Positions 25,000 through 32,922 of a DNA stretch of 56,995 nucleotides are shown piece after piece. A program made the translations under genes and the position numbers. Origin of the DNA: CAZRGV01 sp964599655 (lineage in GTDB: Bacteria > Planctomycetota > Planctomycetia > Isosphaerales > Isosphaeraceae); assembly GCA_964599655.1 (NCBI GenBank), contig CAZRGV010000023.1, positions 1 to 56,995 of the forward strand. Direction: 5' to 3'. The stretch's first letter is position 1. Each line of letters begins with the position of its first letter. The notes beneath the pieces are model-generated. The model was given only the letters and a program-made list of their open reading frames with translations, had not been told where the DNA came from and ran no database searches.

Positions 25000-25104
25000 G
25001 CCCGCAAATCTTCCTCGCGTGAAGCCGATCGCCTTCACGCCGATTCGCAACGGAAAGGCGCTGTCGAATCGTTCGCGCCTGGTGCCCCTGTCACGAGTTC
25101 CCCC

Positions 25105-26460
25105 ATGCTTTCTAACGAACGCCGCGTGGTGATCACCGGTCTGGGGCTGATCAGCCCTCTCGGCATCGGCCCGGGGCCTTTCTGGTCCGCCCTGGCTGAG
25201 AGACGCGGCGCCGTGCGCAAGATTTCCAGCTTCGCGGTCGAGGGCCTGCCCAACGACGTCGGGGCCGAAATCCTCGACTTCGACCCGAAAGCCCTGGCCC
25301 TGCCCAAGCACCGCAAGGCGCTCACGAAAAGTCTCAAATACATGGCCCGCGACATCCAGCTCGCGGTGGCGGCCGCCGAACTGGCCATGGCCGACGCCGG
25401 GCTGGCCGACGGCGGGGTCGATCCGACCCGCATCGGTGTCGATCTGGGCGCGGGTTTGATGTCGTCGGAACTGGACGAGCTGGCTCCCGCCATTACCTCC
25501 GCCGTCCGGCCGGGCGGGACGTTCGACTTCGCGACCTACGGCCGGGAGGGGATTCCCCAGATCACGCCGATCTGGCTTCTGAAATACCTTCCCAACATGC
25601 TGGCCTGCCACATCTCCATCCTCTCCGACTGCCAGGGCCCCTCGAACTCGATTACCGAGGCCGAAGCCGCCAGCAACGTCGCCATTGGCGAGGCCAGCCG
25701 CATCATCGCTCGGGGGCGAGCCGACGTCATGATCAGTGGCGGCGCCGACTCCAAGATCCATCCGATGAGCATGGTTCGCATGGGGCTCTTCGGTCAGATG
25801 TCCACCTGGAAGGGGGAGCCCTCTCAGGCGTGCCGTCCGTTCGACAAGGCCCGCAATGGCTGGGTTCCCGGGGAAGGGGCCGGCATCCTGATCCTCGAAG
25901 AGCGTGAGCACGCCCTTTCGCGCGGGGCGAAGATCTACGGCGAGATTCTCGGCTTCGGCTCCGGTTGCGACGCGGCTCCTTCGGGCGGCCTCGACCCCGA
26001 GGGCCGTGGAACCGAGATCGCGCTTCGCGCCGCGATCCGAGACGCCGGTCTGGAACCCTCGCAAATTGGCCACGTCAACGCCCATGGCGCGGCGTCGGTC
26101 GAGGCGGACCTGGCCGAGGCGCGCGCCATTTGCCGGGTCTTTGGCGAGAACGGTGTCCCCGTCACCGCGCTGAAGGGCTATTTCGGCAATACGGTCTCCG
26201 GCTCCGGCGCGATCGAGCTGATCGGCAGCCTGCTGGGTGTCAACCAGGGATGGATCCCTCCGACGCTCAATTGCGACGATCCGGACCCGGAGATGCATCT
26301 CGATCTGGTTCGTGGCGAACCGAGGCCGACGCGGAATCCCATCTTCCTGAAGACCAACCTCACTCGACTCGGCCAGGCCGCCGCCCTGGTCGTGCGAGGC
26401 AACCCGGCCGATTCTGGACCCAAGGCCAGCGCCGCATCTCACACCACCCCCGAAGGATGA
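25105..26460 (+). CDS. Ketosynthase-like protein without catalytic Cys (chain-length-factor-like)
   Basis: 451 residues, thiolase fold of the FabF/KAS II type. In the place of the active-site Cys motif (TACxS) it has SITEAEAASN, putting Glu187 where Cys belongs. The first His is kept (NAHGAASVEAD, His327), but the second is Asn362 (KGYFGNTVSGSG, where FabF has KSMxGHLLGAAG). It therefore cannot do normal condensation. In type II polyketide systems the KS-beta/chain-length factor likewise lacks Cys (usually Gln) and pairs with an active KS. The active partner here starts in the last four bases of this gene, which supports a heterodimer. The name is an inference from residues and position. Confidence 0.88.
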   Translation: MLSNERRVVITGLGLISPLGIGPGPFWSALAERRGAVRKISSFAVEGLPNDVGAEILDFDPKALALPKHRKALTKSLKYMARDIQLAVAAAELAMADAGLADGGVDPTRIGVDLGAGLMSSELDELAPAITSAVRPGGTFDFATYGREGIPQITPIWLLKYLPNMLACHISILSDCQGPSNSITEAEAASNVAIGEASRIIARGRADVMISGGADSKIHPMSMVRMGLFGQMSTWKGEPSQACRPFDKARNGWVPGEGAGILILEEREHALSRGAKIYGEILGFGSGCDAAPSGGLDPEGRGTEIALRAAIRDAGLEPSQIGHVNAHGAASVEADLAEARAICRVFGENGVPVTALKGYFGNTVSGSGAIELIGSLLGVNQGWIPPTLNCDDPDPEMHLDLVRGEPRPTRNPIFLKTNLTRLGQAAALVVRGNPADSGPKASAASHTTPEG

Positions 26461-27752
26461 CCCGAATGGACCGCCGAGTCGTCGTGACCGGAATGGGTAT
26501 GGTCACTCCCCTGGGCCACGACATGGAGTCGACCTGGAAGGCTCTCCAGGAAGGCCGAAGTGGCGTTGATCGCATTACCCTCTTTGATGCGCACACCTTC
26601 CCGACGCGGATTGCCGCCGAGGTCAAGGGCTTCCAGTTGTCGGACTATCTCGAGGACACGGCCCGTTGGGACGAACACAGCCGAAACACCGTGTTCGCCC
26701 TGGCCGCCGCCAAGATGGCCGTCGACGACTCGGGCCTGCCCGAGGCGAAGGACATCGACCGATCGCGATTCGGCGTCTACCTCGGCTCGGGTGAAGGGCA
26801 GCACGACTTTCACCGCTTCGTGCATCTGATCAGCCAGTCGAGCCATGAAGGCAAAGTCGACACCGCGCGTTACACCGCGCTGGGGGTCAAGGAACTGCAC
26901 CCCATTCGAGAGGCCGAGCAGGAGCCCGGAACGCCTGCGGCGCATCTGGCGAGCGCCTTCGGCGCGCAAGGCGCCAACGCCAACTGCCTCACGGCGTGCG
27001 CCGCCAGCTCGCAAGCCATCGGAGAGGCCACCGAGCTGATCCGTCGCGGCGACGCCGACATCATGCTCTCGGGCGGCACGCACAGCATGATCCACCCGTT
27101 CGGCGTGACCGGCTTCAACCTCCTCACCGCGCTGTCGACCCGCAACGAGGAGCCGACCCGGGCAAGCCGCCCGTTCGATCGGGATCGCGACGGCTTCATC
27201 TTGGGGGAAGGGGCGGGAATGCTCATTCTCGAGGAGTTCGAGCACGCCCGTCGCCGAGGAGCGCGCATCTACGGAGAGGTTTCGGGTTATGGATCGACCG
27301 CCGACGCGTTCCGGCTCACCGATACCCATGACGAGGGCCGAGGCGCCATCGCCGCGATTCGAGAGGCCCTTCAGGACGCGAAGATCAACCCCGAAGACAT
27401 CGACTACATCAACGCCCACGGCACCAGCACGCAGGTCAACGACTCGATCGAAACGCTCGCCATCAAGCGGTCGCTCGGGGACGTGGCCTACAAGATCCCG
27501 GTCTCCAGCACCAAGAGCATGATGGGCCACCTGATCGCCGCGGCCGGCAGCGTCGAGGCGATCGTCTGCCTGCTCGCCATCCGAGACGGGGTCGTCCCGC
27601 CGACCATCAACCTCGAACATCCCGGCCCGGATTGCGACCTCGACTACATCCCCCACGAGGCCAGACGACGCCGGGTGGATGTCGCCCTTTCCAACAGCTT
27701 CGGGTTCGGCGGGCAGAATATCGCGCTGATTCTGCGGCGGCTGGCCGGATGA
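26457..27752 (+). CDS. Beta-ketoacyl-ACP synthase, FabF/KS-alpha type
   Basis: 431 residues. It should condense an acyl chain with malonyl-ACP. The full Cys-His-His triad is present: NCLTACAASSQAIGEA (Cys181), NAHGTSTQVND (His321) and KSMMGHLIAAAG (His358). The Gly-rich NSFGFGGQN lies at the end. The ATG at 26457 overlaps the KS-like stop (ATGA), but an in-frame ATG at 26466 has GAAGGA at a better distance. Tight coupling with the Cys-less gene is the typical arrangement of KS-alpha/KS-beta pairs. No ketoreductase, enoyl reductase or malonyl transferase gene is in the cluster, so those steps must come from elsewhere. Confidence 0.92.
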   Translation: MTRMDRRVVVTGMGMVTPLGHDMESTWKALQEGRSGVDRITLFDAHTFPTRIAAEVKGFQLSDYLEDTARWDEHSRNTVFALAAAKMAVDDSGLPEAKDIDRSRFGVYLGSGEGQHDFHRFVHLISQSSHEGKVDTARYTALGVKELHPIREAEQEPGTPAAHLASAFGAQGANANCLTACAASSQAIGEATELIRRGDADIMLSGGTHSMIHPFGVTGFNLLTALSTRNEEPTRASRPFDRDRDGFILGEGAGMLILEEFEHARRRGARIYGEVSGYGSTADAFRLTDTHDEGRGAIAAIREALQDAKINPEDIDYINAHGTSTQVNDSIETLAIKRSLGDVAYKIPVSSTKSMMGHLIAAAGSVEAIVCLLAIRDGVVPPTINLEHPGPDCDLDYIPHEARRRRVDVALSNSFGFGGQNIALILRRLAG

Positions 27753-27907
27753 GGCGGCTTCTCCTCCCAAGCGTGTTATGTTATAAGCATTACGAACCCG
27801 GCTCGACCACGTGGCCACCGCGTCGACGGGATCCCGGCCGGTCGATGTCGTCCGGTCGAACCCCTTGAGTGTCACCCATCGACGCCATCGGAGCCGAGCA
27901 CCTGCCC

Positions 27908-28966
27908 ATGCTTCCCACCGCGATGATTCTCTGGAGTTCGATCGCTGTAGCGGTTCTCGCGGCCGTGATCGTCGTTTACGTGTCACTGAAGTACGCGCCG
28001 ATCATCGGCCGCATCTTCGAAGAGGCCCCGGTGTTCCAGCCGGTTCGCGCGGAAGCCGAGCCCGGTGGGGAGGACGTCCGATTCCCCACCGAGGATGGAT
28101 TAGAACTCGCGGGCACGTATTACAAGACCGAGGCCGTGAAGCGAATCGGGGTCGTCGTCTTCTGCCACGAGTTCCTGGGTGACCGGCACAGCGTCCACCA
28201 CTACGCCGACCATCTCCGTCCCCTCGGATTCGACGTGTTCACGTTCGATTTTCGGAACCACGGCGAGAGTGACGCGGAACCCGGTTTTGATCCGATCCAG
28301 TGGGTTTCCGACCGCGATAAGCNNNNNNNNNNGGCCCTTCGGTATCTTCGATCGCGCGCCGACTTTGATCCCGCGGGCGTCGGCCTGTTCGGAATCAGCC
28401 GCGGCGGCGGCACGGCCCTTTGCGTGGCGGCGGACGATCCGTCGATCTGGGGCGTGGTCACCGACGGGGCGTTTCCGACCCGAGGAACGATGCAGGCCTA
28501 CATCCTGCGCTGGGCGGAAATTTACATCCGCAACCGGTTGCTCTTGCGGATGATCCCGATGTGGATGCTGGAAGTGGTCGGCTTCGCGGGTCGGCTTCGC
28601 TCCCAGTGGCGCTTGAATCGGCGGTTCCCGGACATGGAGCGAGCCGTTTCCCGGATTGCTCCGCGGCCCTGGCTCGCGATTCACGGAGAAAAAGACACGT
28701 ACATTGGCCCGGAAATCGCCCGCCAACTCTTCGATCGTGCCCGGCAGCCAAAAGAACTCTGGCTGGTGCCCGACGCGAAGCACAACCGATGCAAGGAAGT
28801 GTGGCCCGAAGAATACCGCAGGCGCATCAGCACCTTCTTCCGGGCGAACGCGCCTCGGCAATCGGCGACGCAAGCGGCCAGCCTCGACGTGCTTCCCCAG
28901 CCCGACACCGAGGTCACGGCCAGCCACGGACGCCGGGTCCCGGCCGTGGCTCGTGTCACCGGTTGA
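27908..28966 (+). CDS. Membrane-anchored alpha/beta hydrolase
   Basis: About 352 residues with a 10-base N gap (28323-28332, frame kept). A single N-terminal membrane helix (about 5-30, ILWSSIAVAVLAAVIVV) is followed by an alpha/beta hydrolase: GVVVFCHEFLGDRH at the oxyanion strand, FTFDFRNHGES, GLFGISRGGGTA with nucleophile Ser, HGEKDTYIGP with the acid, and PDAKHNR with the His. It may be a thioesterase or acyltransferase releasing the chain made by the cluster, at the membrane. A GTG at 27869 is an alternative start; neither has a strong ribosome binding site. Confidence 0.83.
   Translation: MLPTAMILWSSIAVAVLAAVIVVYVSLKYAPIIGRIFEEAPVFQPVRAEAEPGGEDVRFPTEDGLELAGTYYKTEAVKRIGVVVFCHEFLGDRHSVHHYADHLRPLGFDVFTFDFRNHGESDAEPGFDPIQWVSDRDKXXXXALRYLRSRADFDPAGVGLFGISRGGGTALCVAADDPSIWGVVTDGAFPTRGTMQAYILRWAEIYIRNRLLLRMIPMWMLEVVGFAGRLRSQWRLNRRFPDMERAVSRIAPRPWLAIHGEKDTYIGPEIARQLFDRARQPKELWLVPDAKHNRCKEVWPEEYRRRISTFFRANAPRQSATQAASLDVLPQPDTEVTASHGRRVPAVARVTG
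28323..28332. other. Assembly gap (10 N) inside the hydrolase gene
   Basis: Frame is kept across the gap, which falls just before the nucleophile strand. Confidence 0.95.
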
Positions 28967-29052
28967 CGACCGAGGTGACGCGAGAGGCGTCGGCTTCCTC
29001 GTGGACTCGGGCTCGTCCTTGTCGATCCTCTCTCCCCCCGGAGATGAGCCCG

Positions 29053-30756
29053 ATGCTCTTCTTGATCCGAAAATACGCGGGGATGCCCGTCGTCCGCCGA
29101 TCCAGGCGACTGGCCGCCGAGTTCCTGGATCAAACCCGTCGCGCGGGGGAAATCCAGCGCGCTCGGCTTCTCGACCTTGTGGCTCGAAACGCCGATAGCC
29201 AGTTCGGTCGAGATCATCACTTCGACGAGATCCGGTCGCCGGCCGACTTCCGCCGTCGAGTTCCGGTTCGGGGCTACGACGGGCACGAGCCGTACATCGC
29301 TCGCGTGCGAGACGGAGACATCTCGGCCCTCTTCGGCCCAGGGACCGAGGTCCTGATGTTCGCCATGACGTCCGGCACCACGGCGAGACCGAAAACGATC
29401 CCGGTGACTCGCGAGTCGCTGGGCAATTATCGAGCGGGCTGGACGATCTGGGGCATGCTCGCCTTCGACGCTCACCCGAACATCCTCCAGCGCGGGCTTC
29501 GGCCGATTCTCCAACTCGTCAGCAACTGGCGGGAACAATTCACGACGGCGGGAATCCCTTGCGGGGCGATCACCGGACTCACGGCTCAGATGCAAAACCC
29601 GCTGGTCCGCCAGACCTATTGCATGCCTCCCGACACGATGCGGATCAAAGACATCGAGGCCAAGTACTACACGGCGCTTCGGCTGTCGGTCCACCGCGAC
29701 GTCGGCACGATCATGGCCGCCAATCCCAGCACGTTGCTCGCGATCGCTCGCCTCGGCGACCGGGAAAAAGCCACCCTGATCCGCGACCTGGCCGATGGCA
29801 CCATCGATCCGAAGTGGGAGATTCCCGGCGACGTGCGGCGGGCCTTGCGCTTCCGGACCCGCTGGAAGCGAAAGAAGACCGCGCGCCGCCTCGAGGAGAT
29901 CGCCAGCAAGACCGGCCATCTGTTTCCCAAAGACTACTGGCCGAACCTGGAGTTCCTCGCCAACTGGACCGGCGGCACGATGGGAGCCTACCTTCGCCAT
30001 TACCCCGACCATTTCGGTGAGAAACCGGTTCGTGACATCGGCCTGATCGCGTCGGAAGGCCGCATGACGATCCCGATCGAGGACGCCACGCCGGGCGGTA
30101 TCCTCGACATCCGGCACCATTACTTCGAGTTTATCCCCGAGGAGCAGGGGGACCGCGAGGAGCCCGACACGATCGAAGCCACCGAACTTGTCGAAGGGCG
30201 CAACTACTTCATTCTGCCGACGACGGCCGGCGGTCTTTACCGCTACCACATTTACGACCTCGTGCGCTGCGTCGGTTTCCACGGCCAGGCGCCGATCCTT
30301 GAGTTCCTGAACAAAGGGGCCCATTTCTCCAGCCTGACCGGCGAAAAGCTGTCGGAATTTCAGGTGGTCTCGGCGGTCAACCAGGCCACGGCGGCCCTCG
30401 GCGTTCGGCTCAAGTCGTTCCTGCTGTTGCCGACCTGGGGCGATCCGCCGTATTACTCGCTTTTAATCGAACATGACGATCTGCCGGACGATACGTCCTG
30501 TGACCGTCTTGCCGAAGAGGTCGAACGGCGGCTCCAGGAGCTCAACGTCGAGTACGAAAACAAACGAACCACCCTCCGACTCGGCCCGATCCGCACGCGC
30601 CGCATTCCCCCCGGTTCCTGGACCGAATTCCAGAAACGACGACTGGCGAGAAGCGGGGGAACCGTCGAACAATACAAACAGCCTTGTTTGATGGCCGACC
30701 TTCAGGCGATCGACCAGTTCCGATTCCTCGACGACATGACCCGTTCGTCGCGTTGA
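29053..30756 (+). CDS. GH3-family acyl-adenylate amido synthetase
   Basis: 567 residues. GH3 enzymes (plant JAR1 and relatives) adenylate a carboxylic acid and transfer it to an amino acid or amine. Visible features: MFAMTSGTTARPKTIPVT (phosphate-binding Ser/Thr-rich loop), LIASEGRMTIPI, YFILPTTAGGLYRYHIYDLVRCVGF (hinge region) and FSSLTGEKLSEFQV (ATP/C-domain junction with catalytic Lys), all in GH3 order. The ATG at 29053 has GGAG nine bases upstream. As the last gene of the acyl-chain cluster it would couple the product acid to an amine. Partner and acid are unknown. Bacterial GH3 proteins are less studied than plant ones. Confidence 0.88.
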   Translation: MLFLIRKYAGMPVVRRSRRLAAEFLDQTRRAGEIQRARLLDLVARNADSQFGRDHHFDEIRSPADFRRRVPVRGYDGHEPYIARVRDGDISALFGPGTEVLMFAMTSGTTARPKTIPVTRESLGNYRAGWTIWGMLAFDAHPNILQRGLRPILQLVSNWREQFTTAGIPCGAITGLTAQMQNPLVRQTYCMPPDTMRIKDIEAKYYTALRLSVHRDVGTIMAANPSTLLAIARLGDREKATLIRDLADGTIDPKWEIPGDVRRALRFRTRWKRKKTARRLEEIASKTGHLFPKDYWPNLEFLANWTGGTMGAYLRHYPDHFGEKPVRDIGLIASEGRMTIPIEDATPGGILDIRHHYFEFIPEEQGDREEPDTIEATELVEGRNYFILPTTAGGLYRYHIYDLVRCVGFHGQAPILEFLNKGAHFSSLTGEKLSEFQVVSAVNQATAALGVRLKSFLLLPTWGDPPYYSLLIEHDDLPDDTSCDRLAEEVERRLQELNVEYENKRTTLRLGPIRTRRIPPGSWTEFQKRRLARSGGTVEQYKQPCLMADLQAIDQFRFLDDMTRSSR

Positions 30757-31022
30757 TTCGGAGACGGCGCGGGAGGAACATCCGTCTCAAGCCAACGGAC
30801 GGTTCGGCTTGTGGAATCGCGCGAATTCTGGTATCGAAGTCGCATCCCTGCCGTTGCGTTCTCGCCCGTAGGGAGACGTTGATCGAGACTCACCCTCTGA
30901 GACGGTTGTGAGCGCTGTCGATCAAGGCCGTGTGAACGGATTCCACCATGGACTTGGTGGCGGTTTCGCCTTGACGGGCAGGCCGTTGCCGAAGTCGACC
31001 CCCACGGGGAGGGAGCCCCGTC

Positions 31023-32267
31023 ATGACCCCCGAAAAGCCGTCTCAGTCCAACTCCAGGCTTCGGATCGGGAGTGGTGTCGTCCTTGGCCTTCTCATCCTG
31101 GCCACCGGGTTCGGCTGCGCGCGGTCTCGCACGTCGCAACGTCTCGGATCACGGTTCTTCCCACCACCCATGCTGGGATCGCGACTCCGTTCCCAGAATC
31201 ACGAGGATTCGCGTCTGGCCGGGGTCCTCGGCGCGTCGAGAGACCAGACGAGACGCCGGCTTCCGTCGCCTCCCCTGGTTCAGTGGACCGATCCGCCCGC
31301 CGGGAACCTGGCGCCAAACGCGCCTCAATCCGATCGCCCGGCGCTGGTGAGCCTGCCTCCGCCACCGGCGCTTCCCTCGCGGACGCCCTCCGGCGCTTCG
31401 AGTTCGCCAACGCCTGAGCCCACCAAGCCGGTCGTGCAGATGGCGTCCCAGCCGAAGCCGGCAGTTCCCGCGAACGACCCCATCGCTTCGGGTTCCGTCG
31501 AGGCTGGGGCCGCCGCCGCGAAGCCGAAGACGACCGACGACCCGCTCAAAACCATGCGAAGCCTGATAAACGGGGCGAAGACGCGACTGGACTCGATCTC
31601 GAACTATCAGGTTCAGATGAAGCGCCAGGAGCGGGTCGGAGAAACCCTTCAGCCGTCGGAAGACGTGATCCTGAGCGTCCGGACCAAGCCGAAGGCCGTG
31701 CGACTGGAATGGCCCACGGGGCCGAACAAGGGGCGAGAGGTCCTCTACTCGGCCTCGGAGCCGAGCGGCCAGATTCACATCAACTCGCCAGGCTCGCTGG
31801 TTCCGCGGGTGTCGCTCTCGCCCGAGAATCCGCTCGTCGCCCGGAGTAGCCGCCACCCGATCAGCGAGGCGGGGTTCGACGGCATTCTCAAGAATCTCGA
31901 CGCCACCCTGACCCGGCACGAGAGCGGCCCTTGTGAGGATCAACTGACCTATCAGGGCCTAGTCACGATTCCCGAGCTGGGACGGTCCTGCCACAAGATT
32001 GAACAGGTCTTGCCCAGCGGAGAAACCTGGGTCGTCTGCCTGGACGCCGAGACCTTGCTCCCGGCGATGGTCCTCGCCAAGACGGGCAACGGCGACCTGC
32101 TGGAAGACTATCAGTTCCGGGGCTTCCAGGAGAATCTTCCCGACCTGGCTTCGGCTGAGGCCTTCGACCCCGACAGCCGTTGGGGGCCCAGCCGTGGCCT
32201 GCTGCCTCGGTTCGCCCGCTCCCTCGGCAGCGGGGCCCCGAATCCCGCCAACATCGCGACCCAGTGA
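31023..32267 (+). CDS. DUF1571-type outer lipoprotein
   Basis: 414 residues. The leader ends in a lipobox (ILATGFGC, Cys at about 32), so the protein should be lipid-anchored. A long Pro/Ser/Ala-rich linker (about 35-160) leads to a folded domain (about 170-400) with NYQVQMKRQERVGETLQPSE, LSVRTKPKAVRLEW, GREVLYS and CHKIEQVLPSGETWVVCLD. That order of strands matches DUF1571, a family found mostly in planctomycetes. The ATG at 31023 has GGGAGGGAG upstream. Function unknown. It stands alone on its transcript as far as the spacing shows (205 bases to the next gene). Confidence 0.82.
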   Translation: MTPEKPSQSNSRLRIGSGVVLGLLILATGFGCARSRTSQRLGSRFFPPPMLGSRLRSQNHEDSRLAGVLGASRDQTRRRLPSPPLVQWTDPPAGNLAPNAPQSDRPALVSLPPPPALPSRTPSGASSSPTPEPTKPVVQMASQPKPAVPANDPIASGSVEAGAAAAKPKTTDDPLKTMRSLINGAKTRLDSISNYQVQMKRQERVGETLQPSEDVILSVRTKPKAVRLEWPTGPNKGREVLYSASEPSGQIHINSPGSLVPRVSLSPENPLVARSSRHPISEAGFDGILKNLDATLTRHESGPCEDQLTYQGLVTIPELGRSCHKIEQVLPSGETWVVCLDAETLLPAMVLAKTGNGDLLEDYQFRGFQENLPDLASAEAFDPDSRWGPSRGLLPRFARSLGSGAPNPANIATQ

Positions 32268-32363
32268 CTGCCAAAGTGGCCGTGGATGGAAGGGATTCCC
32301 CGGGCAACGACCAGCGGGACGCTTGATTTCAATCGGTCTAAACACTAGTTTTGTAATAGATTG

Positions 32364-32405
32364 CGTCGGCGGGACGATGGGCCGGTCATCAACGTCCCGC
32401 CGACG
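32364..32405 (+). promoter_or_regulatory. Perfect 13-bp GC-rich hairpin upstream of the receiver gene
   Basis: Arms 32364-32376 and 32393-32405 (CGTCGGCGGGACG and its exact complement) enclose a 16-base loop. The upstream 35 bases are AT-rich (TTTTGTAATAGATTG) and no T-tract follows. It is 97 bases after the DUF1571 stop and 68 before the receiver start. It may terminate the first in a factor-dependent way or shape the leader of the second. Confidence 0.5.
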
Positions 32406-32472
32406 GCCCGAGATTTGCCTTGTGGATAAGATGTAACGCCATCGCCCCATCGTTGCGTGGCCGATCAGACCG

Positions 32473-32871
32473 ATGACCATTACCTCGCCGCATCCCTACT
32501 CGCTGTTGATCACCGACGACGACCCACTGGCCAGGGAGTCGTTGCGAGAGGTCTTTGAGCCCGCCGGATATCGGACCTACCTGGCCGAGAGCGGCGAGGA
32601 AGCAATTGACATCGTTCAGCATGAGGACGTCCATCTCGCCTTGATGGACATGCACCTTCCCCGGCTCACGGGCCTGGAAACGATGGAGATCGTTCGCCAG
32701 ATCAAGGGGTTGCTTCCGACGATTCTCCTGTCGGCCGACCGCGATGACTCGCTGATGCGGCAGGCCCTTTCGGCGAAGGTGTTCTGCGTGCTGGCCAAGC
32801 CGGTGAACAAGAACGTCTTGATCTACGTGGTTACCCGGGCACTCGACAAGTTTTACCTCCATGCGGACTGA
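32473..32871 (+). CDS. Stand-alone response-regulator receiver domain
   Basis: 132 residues, a CheY-like receiver with nothing attached. Acidic pocket Asp15-17 (LLITDDDPLA), phospho-acceptor Asp59 (ALMDMHLP), Ser87 at the switch position (LLSADR) and Lys109 (VLAKPVNK) are all present, so it should be phosphorylated. The output must be by protein contact. No histidine kinase gene is in the window. The NicO-type gene follows directly, with its possible GTG start touching this gene's stop, so they may be cotranscribed. Confidence 0.92.
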   Translation: MTITSPHPYSLLITDDDPLARESLREVFEPAGYRTYLAESGEEAIDIVQHEDVHLALMDMHLPRLTGLETMEIVRQIKGLLPTILLSADRDDSLMRQALSAKVFCVLAKPVNKNVLIYVVTRALDKFYLHAD

Positions 32872-32922
32872 GTGTCTCGCCAGGGATGGGAAGCTCGGAC
32901 CGTCGCCGTTGAGTCAACGCTG

